NCBI GenBank assembly: GCA_007115705.1
Contig: QXEO01001020.1
Span: 1,178,001-1,242,000, forward strand
Source: Dactylis glomerata
Lineage: Eukaryota; Streptophyta; Magnoliopsida; Poales; Poaceae
DNA length: 64,000 nt
Direction: 5' to 3'
Below the pieces are notes generated by a model. That model saw only the letters and a program-made list of their open reading frames with translations, had not been told where the DNA came from and made no database searches. The position numbers and the translations under genes are program-made. Position 1 is the stretch's first letter. The number at the start of each line of letters is the position of its first letter. Of this stretch, positions 10,427 to 22,869 are shown one piece after another.

Positions 10427-13400
10427 ATGTCTACTAGTGGTTATGACGTGATGCAGGAAAAAGATGGGGATACACCGGTGGTTTGGACAGACTTTGTTGG
10501 ACTGCGCACTCATCTAGAGGGGGTGTTGGATTGTTCGACTGTCGACGCTATGACTGCACATCAGCAACTCCAGTTCAAAGTGCAAGGCACCACAGATACT
10601 GTTCAAGCTATGCAAGCTCAGTTCACTACTTTCCAGCACAGCATTGATCAGTTGAACCAATCCCTAGCGGAGCTGCGTCGACCCATGGTACCACCGCCTG
10701 TGCAGCCTGCTGCTGACTTTGCTGATGATGACAGTGTCCATGACAATGCCAATCTACTAGGCCCCAATGCTCGTGGGCGTGGTCTTGGACAACATGGTGG
10801 GCCCCCACATGTCCTTGGTGCCCGACGTGTAATACCTGCTCAGGATGATTTTCTAGGGAAGCCAAAGTTCTCGATACCCAGATTTGATGGTGAAGGTGAT
10901 GTGGAGGATTACCTCACTTGGGAGCTCAAGATCGACAACCTGTGGCGTTTGCATGCTTACACTAAAGATAAGAAGATCAAACTTGCATCCTCAGAATTTG
11001 ATGATTATGCCCTGCGTTGGTGGGATAATATTTTGACACAACGACGAGCAGCTCATGAGCTTCCTGTTTTGCGATGGACAAAGATGAAGGAAATCATGCA
11101 GGCTCGTTTTGTACCCACCAATTATTTGCGTTCAGTTTTTGATAGATTGACATAGCTGAAGCAAGGATTTTTGGCAGTTGATGCTTATTACAAGGAGATG
11201 GAACTGTTGATGCAGCGATCGCGAGTTCAAGAGTCTAGTCAGATGACTATGCAATGGTTTTTGCACGGACTCAGACTTCCTATCAAGAACATCGTCCGAC
11301 ATCATACTTACAATGATATGAATCAGTTGCTTCACCATGCTATGGAGGCTGAGTCATAGCTTGTTGAAGAGGTGCAACAAAAATCTCGCTTTTCACCTGC
11401 CAGTCGATACACTGCCAGGGCGCCTTCTAGCCCTGCCCCAATGCCACTTGAGGGGACTCCTACTCGCCCCTCCTCGTCCACTAGGCCAGCGACCTCTAGA
11501 GCTCAGTCCAGACGTCCCGCTACCACACCAGCCGCTAGTTCTGGTTCGAGTGCCTCCGTGACTCGTGCTACTGAGGAACTATGTCATACGTGTGGAGGCA
11601 AGGGACACTTTAAAAGAGATTGTCCCAACAACAAAGTGATAGTGGTTACTGAGAACGGATATGAGACCGGAGAAGATGCTGATCCGTTTGGTTCTGATGA
11701 TGAAGGTGCAGATGCTTATGCTGACTCTTCTCCTATTATTGTTGTCTCTCCACGTACGTTGAGTGTGCAGCCCAATATTGATTCTCAACGCTGCAACCTA
11801 TTTCAAACCAAGGCACTAGTTGGTCCCAATAAAGCTTGCAAGGTGATCATTGATGGCGGAAGCTATCGCAATCTCGCAAGTAAGGAGTTATGTGCCAAGC
11901 TGGGTTTGAAATATTTACCTCATCCTAACCCATATTATATTCAGTGGTTAAGTGACAATGGTGAGATGAAGGTAAACTACATGGTACGTGCGAACTTTGA
12001 GATAGGGCCATACAAGGATTCTATTGATTTTGATGTGGTTCCTATGACAGTTTGTCATCTCTTGTTGGGTCGGCCATGGCTCTATGATCGACATGTGCAA
12101 CACAATGGTCGAGCCAATACTTATCACTTGGAGTTCAAGGGCAAGAAAATCAACCTACTGCCTATGTCACTGCAGCAAATTGTTAATGAATCTCGTCAGA
12201 AGACTGAAGTGAAACTCGAATAGCCACCTCCACGAGATAATGTAATAGCCGTGAGTGATATAACGAAAAGTGAGGGAGTGCCCAACTTGTTAGTTTTAGC
12301 CACCAAAGAAGACATGAGAGAATTTAGTGAGGATCCTACAGCCATGCCTCTTGTGCTCATGTACAAGGGCGAGGTCTTAGTTTCTAACGATATGCAACCT
12401 GTTTCTCTTGGTGTCTCAACTGTTTTGTAGGACTTTGATGATGTTTTTCCATCGGAGGTACCTGCTAGGCTGCCACCATTACGAGGCATCGAGCACCAAA
12501 TCGACTTGATCCCTGGCGCCTCTTTGCCCAACCGCGCCCCCCTACAGGACGAACCCCGACAAAACGAAGGAGATACAAGCACAAGTGCAAGCTCTTCTGG
12601 ATAAAGGGTACATTCATGTCTCCCTTAGTCCTTGTGCCGTTCCTATTATTTTGGTGCCTAAAAAAGATGGTACATGGCGTATGTGCGTAGATTGTAGAGC
12701 TATAAACAACATTAATATTCGATATCGTCACCCTATTCCATGTCTCGAGGATATGTTAGATGAATTGAGTGGTGCTACTGTTTTCTCTAAAATTGATTTG
12801 CATAGTGGTTACCATCAAATTTGCATGAAAGAAGGAGATGAATGGAAAACTGCTTTCAAAACTAAATTTGGTTTATATGAGTGGCTAGTCATGCCTTTTG
12901 GTCTTACTAATGCACCTAGTACATTCATGCGCTTAATGAATCATGTTTTGAGAGAGTTCATTGGTCGTTTTGTGGTTGTCTATTTTGATGACATACTTAT
13001 TTACAGCCGCAATGACACTGAACACTGTGCTCATATTAGACAAGTTTTGCAAGTGTTGCGTGATAATAAATTATATGCTAATCTTGAGAAGTGCACATTT
13101 GCAAAAGATAAGGTCATATTTCTGGGTTATGTTGTTTCTAAGCATGGAGTAGAGGTAGATCAATCTAAAATTGCTGCTATTCAAGATTGGCCTACTCCCA
13201 TGAATGTTAGTCAAGTACGAAGTTTTCACGGTCATACTGGTTTTTATTGCCGTTTTGTGAAAGACTTTAGTACTATTGCTGCACCATTAAATGAGTTAAT
13301 GAAGAAAGGTGTTCCTTTTGTGTGGGGCGCAGCCCAAGATCATGCATCTGATGAATTAAAACGTTTGCTTACTTCTGCACCTTTACTTGCATTGCCTGAT

Positions 13401-16242
13401 TTTTCAAAACAATTTGAAGTTGAATGTGATGCTAGTGGTATAGGCATAGGTGGCGTTTTGATGCAAGAGGGTCGTCCTATTGCTTATTTTTCTGAGAAAT
13501 TATCTAGTGCTAGACTGAATTATCCTGTTTATGATAAAGAATTGTATGCACTTGTTAGAGTTCTTGAGGTTTGGCAACATTATTTGTGGCCAAAAGAATT
13601 TATCATACATTCTGATCATGAAGCTTTGAAATATTTGAAAGCACAATCCAACCTGCATAGGCGTCTCGCTAAGTGGGTTGAGTTTATTGAATCTTTTCCG
13701 TACATCATTAAACATAAGAAGGGAAAAGATAATGTGGTTGCTAATGCTTTATCTAGGAAGAATATGTTATTGACACAACTTGATATTAATATTCCTGGTT
13801 TAGAGAGTATTTGTGAGCTTTATGCAACTAATCATGATTTTGCTGAACCATACCGTTTGTGTGTTGTGAAAAACGCTTGGGAAAAATATCACATACCTGA
13901 TGGGTTTCTTTTTCGAGCTAACAAACTATGTGTTCCGGAGTCGTCTTTGCGTTTGCTCTTATTGCAGGAATGACATGCTGGCGGTTTGATGGGTCACTTT
14001 GGGCGTGAGAAGACATTACTCATGCTAGCTGATCACTTCTTTTGGCCCAGGATGAGGCGTGATGTGGACAGGTATGTGCGGCGCTGCATTGTGTGCAACA
14101 CATCCAAGTCCAAGCTGAAGCCTCACGGTTTGTATACACCACTACCTGCACCTATTACACCATGGGAAGATATTAGTATGGATTTTGTGCTAGGATTGCC
14201 AAAAACTAAACATGGTCATGATTCTATATTTGTGGTAGTGGATAGATTCTCTAAGATGGCACACTTTATTGCATGTCATAAGAGCGACGATGCGTCGCAT
14301 GTGGCTAACCTATTTTTTAGGGATATTGTACGCTTGCATGGAGTGCCCAAGACTATTGTTTCTGACAGGGATGTCAAGTTCATGAGCTACTTCTGGAAGA
14401 CCTTATGGGGAAAGCTAGGAACGAAGCTGCTATTCAGCACTACATGTCATCCCCAAACTGACGGCCAGACCGAGGTGGTGAATCGAACTTTGTCATAGTT
14501 TCTAAGGACAATGATCAAGAAAAATCTACGGGAGTGGGAATGATATGGGGTGGCCCGATCTTCTCGTGAGCGACGCGATGGTGATGATGGCAGTGGATGA
14601 TTGTCGGGGATAACTTGGTGTCACCGATGAACTCTCCTCGCTTGAACCCTGATGCCAATGCAACAGCTCTCAAACCCTGTAGGATATTCACGACTCCACA
14701 CACTTGCGCACGTAGCCGTCGACCATGAAATGGTAGTTTGCAATCTACTGATTCCCAATGGAACAACAGATCACACTAAACTTGCAGCAGTATAACACCA
14801 AATCCAGATGAATTGGTGCGGAGGAATTCAGATGAATGCTTATAGCAGTTCAACAAAGTAATCTTTAGTCTAAACATGGTCTAACCCTAATTGAGGGGGC
14901 GCCCAGGGGTACTTATAGGCGGCCGGGCGACCTCAGCAAAGACCTGGCCCAAAACATGCCTGGTTTGGGCCCAAACTGACTCGGTTCGACTCAAACGGGT
15001 ACATACCGACCCATATATGAGTTCGGCCTAATTTTAGCACGCAGGCCATGTGTATAGCGCGCCTTAGACGTGTAGACATCATGTCGAAGGCAGTCCTAGA
15101 GCGCCAACACGTGCTTGTGCTTATCCAGACTTGATCTCCACTTGTCTCTTGATCGCCGTCCTCCCTCTCCTCCCGCTGGCGATATCTTGACAGATGACAT
15201 ACCTAAATACAACATAGTACATTGCTTTAGGTAGTATGTAATTTGGAGATATCAAGACATTCTTTTCAACTAGGAAAGAATTCACCTTATAATAATTATC
15301 AATTAGACTCAATATTTCCTTCCAGCTCAAACACTCAAAATCAGCATGATCCATGATTGTATCCTCATCAGGGAAGATTGTTTGCTACATGTGGAGTTTG
15401 CATATAACAGGGTGGTACATTCTACTACTCAGCTTTGTCCATTTGAGGTGGTGTATGGCTTCAAACCTATTACACCACTAGATTTGTTTCCTCTTCCATT
15501 GCATGAGAGAGTTAATATGGAGGCATCAAAGAGAGCTGATTTTGTGAAGAAAATTCATGAGAAGACTTGAGAGGCTATTGAGAAGAAAGGGAAGAATACT
15601 GCTGCTGCTCGCAACAAGTAAAGAAAGCAGGTTCTTTTTCAGCCCGGTGATATGGTATGGGTGCACCTGCGCAAGGACAGATTTTCTTTGCTTAGGCGTT
15701 CCAAGTTGAGGCCCCGAGGTGCTGGTCCCTATAGAGTGCTTGCCAAGATCAATGATAATGCCTACTCAATTGATATTCCTATTGCTGAATTTGGTGGTGT
15801 TAGCAACAGTTTCAACGTTGCTGATTTATCACCATATGATGGAGATGACCTTGGAGCGTCGAGGTCGACGCCTTTTGAAGGGAAGGGAGATGATGAGGAT
15901 ATCCCTACTACACAGCCATCTCCACCTACTGTTGATGATCCTATTGTTGCTGATCAAGATAAGTCCAATGACGAGATTATGATTGGACCAATTACTCGCG
16001 CCCGTGCTAAGTTGTTACAACAGCAGGTGAACTCACTCCTCGCTGAATCTGATATTTATTGTAATGATAATTTTATACTGCCTAAGTCTTTGTTCATATG
16101 TATGATCAGGTTCATTGGAGAAGAAGGGGTTCGAGGGAGCGAGGAGTTGGAGCACATGGAGCATGACATGGTGATCAAGCAAGAGAGCGCGAGGGAGGAG
16201 AGGGAGGCCGGCGCCGCAAGCATGGAGGACATCACCACGTGA
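10427..16242 (+). pseudogene. decayed gag-pol of element A
   Basis: Collinear with the polyprotein of D. Recognisable parts are gag (10427 on), a CCHC knuckle starting CHTCGGKGH (about 11584), protease IIDGGS (about 11850), RT with VVYFDDILIYS (about 12975-13005), RNase H ECDASG (about 13425), HHCC and DDE integrase (about 13990-14500) and the LTR-encoded tail to 16242. In-frame stops lie at 11153, 11357, 12221, 12428, 13971, 14496, 15568 and 15619. One extra C in a run near 12535-12540 shifts the frame. A solo LTR interrupts integrase at 14541. Five of the stops (11153, 11357, 12221, 12428, 14496) are TAG where relatives have CAG, and 15568 is TGA where D has CGA. The element cannot encode its own enzymes. 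Confidence 0.92.
14541..15370 (-). repeat. solo LTR of a CRM-like relative, inverted inside integrase of A
   Basis: 830 bp, TGATATGGGG...CTCATCA on the plus strand, flanked by GGGAA at 14536-14540 and 15371-15375. The half at 14541-15180 is the reverse complement of the LTR of A (16190-16842). The other half (15190-15370) is unlike A and encodes, on the minus strand, a different tail (ORF 15121-15354) that keeps the ILPKA(M/L) core. No internal sequence is present, so it is a solo LTR, presumably left by LTR-LTR recombination. Confidence 0.93.
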
Positions 16243-16842
16243 AGGAGATCAAGTCTGGATGAGCACGAGCACGTGATGGCGCACTAGGACTGCCTACGAC
16301 ACGATGTCTACATGTCTAAGGCGCGCTACACACTTGGCCTGCATGCTAAAATTAGGCCGAACCCATATATGGGTCGGTATGTACCCGTTTGAGTCGAACC
16401 GAGTCAGTTTAGGCCCAAATCGGACATGTTTTGGGCCAGGTCTTTGCTGAGGATGCCCGACCACCTATAAGTAGCCCTGGGCGCCCCCTCAATTAGGGTT
16501 AGACCACGTTTAGACTACAGATTATTTCGTTGAACTGCTGTAAGCATTCATCTGAATTCCTCTGCACCAATTCCTCTGGATTTGGTGATATATTGCTGCA
16601 AGTTTAGTGTGATCTGTTGTTCCATTGGGAATCAGTAGATTGCAAACTACCATTTCGTGGTGGACGGCTATGTGCGCAAGTGTGTGGAGTCGTGAATATC
16701 CTACAGGGTTTGAGAGCTGTTGCATTGGCATCAGGGTTCAAGCGAGGAGAGTTCATCGGTGACACCAAATTATCCCCGACAATCATCCACTGCCATCATC
16801 ACCATCGCATCGCTCACGAGAAGATTGGGCCACCCCATATCA
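15891..16842 (+). repeat. 3' LTR of element A
   Basis: Starts directly after the purine tract (TTGAAGGGAAGGGAGA, to 15890) and ends ...CCCATATCA. The polyprotein tail ends at 16242, about 350 bases inside. It is followed by GTTTA (16843-16847), matching 912-916. Confidence 0.93.
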
Positions 16843-17451
16843 GTTTAGTACTAGGTTGTTGTTGTCGTCGAATTCTTCCAAGTTGTCTCCTACGATTGAA
16901 AGTGCTTGATACTGGTTGTCGAGCTTGCTGCCACAGCTTGAGAGAGTAGTTTGATTATCCTCATGAAGCTCCTATCCTGTTTTCCATGTATCCGTGGACT
17001 TGTTTGAGATGTCGTCACAGCAGATCATGAAGTCTTCTGATTGATCTCCTAAGTCGAGGTTATCCATGGTTTCGTCGAGTTCTTGGATTTTTTTTCTCCT
17101 GTATTTTCCATTGTTGCGAAGCTGACCGGCGAGTTTACCTCACTGGAAGAGCCTACCGATGATTCTGACATTGCGATTGTCACGCTTTTGCTTGCTGACG
17201 GATCCGATTTCGTCGAATCTGAAAGGCGGATCGAACCAAAAGATCTGACGCGAAAGTTTAGGCTTCCGATCGTCAGATCCATCTGATCCAGGCTTGCAAA
17301 GACTGGAGTAAGGGTTGGTGGATGAAGTTGAAAATCTACGGTCCCGAAGGATATCTAGTTTCTGTCAACTTTCGAGTTGTTGTTGGCTAGAAGCAAAAAA
17401 GCCGTCGAATTCATGATTCCAATGCCCAAAGTCCCCACGGTCGGCGCCAAT
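16843..17451 (-). pseudogene. gag N-terminus and leader of Tat element E
   Basis: On the minus strand the gag ATG is at 17414, encoding MNSTA as in element F. An open stretch at 17049-17282 shows RLSDSTK and SSEVNSPVS, both also in F gag. The frame is broken between 17282 and 17414 and no long frame continues below 17049. The primer site, a TTGGCGCCGACCGTGGGGA-type sequence on the minus strand, occupies about 17433-17451 next to the LTR. Confidence 0.8.
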
Positions 17452-17795
17452 TGACGAGGGTTAGCTCGACAAATGTCCTAGATGAAGGACTTAGGATCGG
17501 GGAAAGAGGGTGTCGGATGAACTCGAAGGTAAAGGTCAGTCAAACAAGGCATGTTATGTGTGTATCAAGAATATGCGTGGTACTCAATTGGCTCAATCTC
17601 AATCTGTCCCTGGCCCGCCTCTCCTAGCCCCTATATATAGGTGGCCAGGTCTCAAGGATCTGGTCGGGTTCAATACAAATTATAGCATCCGTATACGATA
17701 TCAACTCGTATTTCTACTATGTCTATGACTGGACCTATCTTAACGGGCCCGAGGGGTACAAAGATAAACAAGCTCTGTTAGCTATACCCTTGTCA
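17452..17795 (-). repeat. 5' LTR of Tat element E
   Basis: 344 bp, TGACGAGGG...CCCTTGTCA on the plus strand. It has the same organisation as the 335-bp LTRs of F, including the CTATATATAGG TATA-like block near 17632-17642. Its internal variants (GTCAAACAAGGC) are shared with the LTRs at 46733-50838 and 50848-51153 rather than with F, so E, P and H form one subfamily. Confidence 0.9.
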
Positions 17796-17939
17796 ATGGG
17801 CATTACAAGGGGGCAGTGATTTATATGTTTCAAATCATGCATTCAATATAACCCTTCTAGGTACATTACAATATTCTCTCCTCGATTTTACAATTTTATT
17901 TGTCATGCCAATATTTGAACCTCTGAGAAAAATTGAGGC

Positions 17940-20580
17940 TCATTATGATGAATAGGGCCATTGAATTGACTAATAGGATAACTCATAAAAGAGTAGTACT
18001 GATTTTTGAGAGGGCTTTCTGCAAATGATTGGCCATAACTCTTGTCTAGTATTTTTTACTAGAAACAAGGTCATAGAAAAGGCCGATATGTGTTGGGTTT
18101 ACATTTTTTCTGTTAGCTCTACGTCTTCTTCAACTTTTTTCAAAATGTGGTCAAAATTAGCAGGGCGATTTTCTTTGCAGGTACTGCATATACAACCCAA
18201 CTTGTCTACTCTAGCCTTAAGATGGATTTTGCAACTACTGTGTAGATGATGAGTGGGACCACAAGTAGGACAACATAGAAACATTGCCTCGACAGCACTA
18301 CATGAGTGAGACTAGGAAAACTCTCGCGGTTCACTCTAAAGTCCAGCCAATCATGTGGTAGAACCAGCCTCTCGCGGATCGCGAACCAGCCTCACGTGGA
18401 AGGCCTTCTAGAAGACAACGATCCAATAGCACTCGTTGGGAATTAGGGTTTCATCCAACGGTCATAATTGGGCGTTAGGGTTAGGAGTGGGCCTGCGGGG
18501 TTTTTAGGAGGTCAACAAGTTTTTGTGATGTTTGACCAACATTCAAACGAGCATAACTAATTGAAAAAAACACAAAAAATCACGACACCTACGCACACAG
18601 TCTTCTTATGTCATTGTGTTGTGAAGAAAAATAAGAAACATTGTTTACAGGGACTTTCATGAAAAACCATCACATAAGTGAGCTACCTCGAAAGAGGTTT
18701 CTTGTATTTCAAGGGAAATGACATAGGGATTTGGGTTTTGAAAAGACAACTTCCGAATCTTGGCCCCTTATTTGGCAGGGATGTGCATCTTCCCAATCCA
18801 ACACCTTTTGCAACTATATATGGTTTTATGGTCTGCCACAAAAAATGGATTTTCTATTTTCTAATTAGCGCCCAGGATCCGGGATGGCCCAAGCGGGTGA
18901 TTTTCCGTGACGTGGCTGACAGGGGCAGAGATATATTTGCACACCATTCCAAATTTGTGTAACTAATTTGGGAGAAACTTCACATCATGCATGGCTGTTC
19001 ATTTTTAATTTTTGTTTGGTTTTTTTGGGTAATTGTGTACATCTTTGCTTTTTTCACAATATGTGGTGAAAATTGGCGGCATACAACATATGGATTCATA
19101 GCAAATGGTTGAATCTTCCAACTTTCTTTCTAGAGATGGTGCACATAACCGATCTTTGGTTCATAAAATGATTTTTGCAAAAATTCTGGACCAAGCTATA
19201 TATATAGCAGCAAGGGAGCTAGCTGTTGCCAAGCAAAGTTAGGTGGGCCAACAAGCTGAAAGACTATAAAATGGGTTGTTACTAGCTGAATTTTAAATAT
19301 ATATATAGGGCTTAATGTTTTTTGGGTTGGGCAGGCCATGGCCTGGTTTGGTTTCAACTAAAAGGCTCAGCCAGTGCAAGCTAGAGCATTAAATTATGCA
19401 GCTGAATTTGAATTTATATATTAACCCTGCAAAGTGGCACGAAAGCACATGTAAAATGTGGAAAAAAGCTTATAGATCGAGAAAAATCCATATATGAGAT
19501 TGAGATTTTGCAATCTCATGCATTACTTTCTTGTAAGCTAACCCCATTAATTCAACAGTAATAAACCATATTGAATGCCAAAACATTGAAACTTTCTTTA
19601 CCACATTAATTCACATGCTAATTACACATATGTGCAAAATTAGGCTAATTATCATGAAGGGGCCGAGGCCATTGAGTCCAACGACTTGGCATATAGCATG
19701 GTGAGAACAATAGGGATATCACACACATATATACAAAAGAGTATATATAGTAGCAATTTTTTGAAAGTTATTTCAATAAATGATTGCCATAACCTGTTGT
19801 CTCGTACTTTTCCTAGAAACAAGCTAGTCACATAAGAGGACAGCTGGGATTTACATTTTCTTCTTCATAATTCTATATTTTCTTTGATTTTTTTTTAAAA
19901 TCTGGTAACTGATAGCAACATGCATGTGGATCCATAGTAATTGGTTGGATATTTCAATTTTCTTGGCAGGTATATTGCATACGACTAAAGTTTGGTACGT
20001 TAAAATTATTTATGTAATTTTTTTAGACCAAACTAAATACATACATATATAATACTAGGCCCAGCTCCTTTAAAAGGAGAAAATAGTAAGATATAGAGAG
20101 AAAAACTTCACCATCTCTAGGATTTTGCCATATCACGTGTTCTAGTAATATTCTTAAAATTCTGAGTGGTGCTATGACTTTATTATTTTCCTTTTGTAAC
20201 AAAAAATGGAAAACGGTCTACCACTTTTATTTGTTGGCATGCCAATATGCAAATGTGTGTAAAATTATGTCTCGCTATCATGAATAGGGAGACAAGGAAT
20301 TGGCGGCAAACTTTGCACCAAATGAGTACAAATTCATTGACAAGTTTTATGGATCGAAAGGGAGTACAATATACTTAGGTTGGTATGTTTCCAGTGCCAA
20401 GTGTTCGCATAAAAGACATCTTTGCATTGGAGTTCCATTTCTTGTGATAGTTCTACACATCTTCTCTGGCTTATTTCAAAATGCGGTCAAACTACGCGGC
20501 ACATGGGGATTCATAGAAAATCATTCAAGTTCCTCTGAGGACACTCCATATATAGAACTCAAATTAAGTACCTAAAAATG
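17940..20580. repeat. four diverged long direct repeats, origin unknown
   Basis: A block with a TTTTCAAAATGTGGTCAAAA-type core, followed by a sentence-like series (ACATATGGATTCATAG, then TTTCTTTCCAGG-like), recurs near 18135, 19050, 19895 and 20475. A second landmark, TATCATGAATAGGG-like, recurs near 17943, 19651 and 20277. Spacing is about 580-920 bp, and identity is too low to draw borders. There are no LTR ends, target duplications or coding frames. It could be part of an old DNA transposon or a decayed satellite-like array. Confidence 0.5.
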
Positions 20581-21600
20581 ATTTTTTGCCAGGGCCAAAG
20601 TAGAGCGTATTTGTAGTTCAAATTTGAATTTGGATTTCACCATCTCATGTTTTTTTCAAAAAGAATTGAATATCCTTCCGTTCAATTCAAAATCAGGCCA
20701 TTCATACAAGGGGGTTGAAAGTTGAAACATGGAAGTTTGGTGATGGAAACGAAGAGCTAGAAATAGAAATAGACCCGTTCAAAAAAAGACAAGCATAGAG
20801 AATGAAATATCAGAGACCGGGAGAAGAGCAGCGGAGAGGAATAGATGATCTCTATGCCACAGCAAGGTTTACCTAACACAAGGCACCGCCGAGCCCACTC
20901 ACGGTCCGATAGAACGTGCCGTTGCGCACCAATCTGTGTGTGATACGTACAATCACTCTGTTTCTCACTGTAGACTTTAGACTTTATGAAGCCATGGTTG
21001 GAGCGAGTATTGTGAAAGTGGCCAAAATTGTCAGCGTGGCCTTGCCCGTTAAGCTTGCTGGCCTCATTTTGGGGTGCGTGTGTGTAAAGCGGATCCAAGA
21101 AAGCTCAGCCGTTGGATTAGTAGATCGGGAACAGAAAAGTGCCTCCTCATGGCCATGGCAGTACGATCTACCATTTTCTATTATTACTTGAACGATAGCC
21201 AAATTCAAATCTCAGTTCAGCGGCAAAACCTCCCGCCTCCCCAAAATATGTTGAACCAGAATTCATTGCATCGAATTCTAATTGGATATAGTTATGGATG
21301 ATCAGTTGATGTATATCTGAGCTGAGATAGTATGGTTGAGTACTAATCTCTATTATTACTTGTACTATAGCAAGATTTTACTTTAGTTCAGCAAAACCTA
21401 CCGCCTCTGCAATTTTCTATTACTACTTGAACTATATAGTTTTTTGGCCAATATTTTTTTGAATATTTAGAATGGTGAATTTTTTTCAAAAAAGGATGCC
21501 ATGGAGTCCGAGCTCCACAGTGCACGGTAGAGCATAAATTTCCCGCGGGCTTCAGAGCATAAAACAAGGTGACCCTACACTGCTTAAAATGCATTAAACA
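20581..21600. other. intergenic DNA, no gene seen
   Basis: No long or family-like ORF. A short phrase (TTTCTATTATTACTTGAAC-like, then CAGCAAAACCTCCCGCCTC-like) occurs near 21174-21235 and again near 21340-21410, with part of it a third time near 21412. It looks like a small local duplication. The 113- and 91-residue ORFs here resemble nothing I recognise. Confidence 0.5.
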
Positions 21601-21857
21601 AGTCCATCTAGCGTTATACTACTAGTCTTCTCCACTCTCCACCCCGCCGCCCTCTTCTCTACCGCTTCCGGCCCCGTCGCCTCCGCATCGCCGTCTAGAT
21701 CAAAGCCGCACCATCTTTGAGATCACCGCCACATCGCCCTTCGCTAGTACGTATGTTCCCAACCTCCGGTGACTAGCGATTCACTAGGTATTCTGATCTA
21801 TACAATACCTTCGTTTTGGGGATTGTGATGTTAATATCTTTGTGGTATTTCTAGTTA

Positions 21858-22184
21858 ATGGAAACGCCGTCGGCGGACGTTTGTACTGCAACGTGGGATA
21901 TAGTGAAAGCGGAGGAGGAGGATGCTTTTGCTGCATCAACGGATGCGGATGCTTGCACTGCATCATCAGATCGCTGGAAAGCGCTAGTTCATTCTTGGAA
22001 TGCATTGGTGGCGGGGCCGGTATCCTCCTCTTCGTTTGTGTTGGCGACTGCTTTAGAAGCGTCGACTGTGTGGTCGGAAGCTCCTGTCAAAGCTTCGGCT
22101 GAGGCTGTGGCTCGTCGGCACCTGCTCCATCTGCTAAGAACTCATCGTGCCCTATGTAAGTTCTGCATTCCTATAGTGCGATGA
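21858..22184 (+). pseudogene. possible first coding exon of an unrecognised plant gene
   Basis: Upstream sequence (21620-21857) looks like a plant 5' UTR: CT-rich, with a possible intron between about 21748 and 21853 (GTACGTATG... to TTTCTAG). ATG 21858 opens a 108-residue frame rich in Ala, Ser and Thr, with acidic stretches and an ARRHLLHLLRTH segment. A good splice donor (CTATGTAAGTTC) lies near 22155, so the last residues may be intronic. No family recognised. Element K is inserted about 150 bp further on, so any later exons are displaced or lost. It may be a fragment carried by a transposon or simply a chance ORF. Confidence 0.35.
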
Positions 22185-22312
22185 TTATAGATTTGGATCA
22201 CTGTGTTTTTTTACCAAAACCTGACTTTATGGTGGATTGTGCCGTTTTCGTAATTCTGATGATGCATTCACCTTGCTAAGTATTTCGATGGCACATTTTG
22301 CTTTTAAGATAG

Positions 22313-22869
22313 TGATATGGGCATGAAGGAGGAGGTGAAGCCCAATTTCAGGACTCCACCAAGATGAGGGCGGCTCGTTGTAGATTGGCACGCCAGGACG
22401 ACCTATGATATGTAATAATTTAGTCTAAGGTTGTGTCAGCAATTTATATGTGTTTATGTTATTCCGTAGCCAGGTCATGTTGTGGGCCACTTAGGTTTAT
22501 TTGTGTTTTGGGTTTGGGCCTATCCAAGCCCAACAGTTTTCTGGCCATCTATATAAGGAGGCCAGCCGTCTAGAGTTTAGGGGAGTTCAGCTGTTTAGTC
22601 AATAACTATTGTGTGCTCCATTGCGTATCATCCCTTCGGGAAAACAGCGTTGCCGTGTTATCAAATATAGATTGCTGCGAGGGTTCTTGTGTTCATCAAG
22701 AATTATCAGGCTTAGGTTTGAGGCGTGGTGATCTTTATCACGTTGCTTGCTAGATTCGTTCCTCTTCTTCAGGTGACGTTCCTCGTATTATTGGAAGATT
22801 TTTATCCGGGTAGACTCATTGTGAAAGATCGGGAAAAAAATTCAAGGATCATCGGCTTGATCCTTATCA
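22313..22869 (+). repeat. 5' LTR of element K
   Basis: 557 bp, TGATATGGGC...GATCCTTATCA, the reverse-oriented counterpart of the G LTRs. A TATATAAGG box near 22549-22557 fits an LTR promoter. The TGTGGTATCAG primer-site junction follows at 22870. Confidence 0.88.

Larger units (their letters stand above)
917..16842 (+). mobile_element. CRM-like Ty3/gypsy element A, decayed and twice interrupted
   Basis: This is a complete plus-strand element with two 952-bp LTRs (917-1868 and 15891-16842), both TG...CA, and the target duplication GTTTA at 912-916 and 16843-16847. A primer site TGGTATCAGATTTCC lies at 1872-1886, and a purine tract (GAAGGGAAGGGAGA) ends at 15890. Element B and an inverted solo LTR are inserted inside it. 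The two LTRs differ at roughly 35 positions by eye (about 3-4%), so A is older than B, D, F and J. Its gag-pol has many stops. CRM assignment rests on the GPITRARAK tail encoded inside the LTR and the absence of a chromodomain. Confidence 0.9.
1..17795 (-). mobile_element. Tat-lineage Ty3/gypsy element E, 5' part only
   Basis: This is a minus-strand LTR retrotransposon whose 3' half lies before the window. The 5' LTR (17452-17795), primer site and gag start (17414) are present. The middle of gag resumes at 916 and runs down to base 1. The interruption is element A, flanked by GTTTA at 912-916 and 16843-16847. E aligns by eye with complete element F: base 1 corresponds to about 32946, and 17000-17450 to about 34000-34270. 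Tat membership is inferred from that match. Bases 17796-17800 (ATGGG) would be one copy of its target duplication, but the partner is outside the window. Confidence 0.8.

Noticed and set aside
18297..18310. CACTACATGAG as a possible CACTA transposon end
   Set aside because: No matching inverted end or 3-bp target duplication found nearby.
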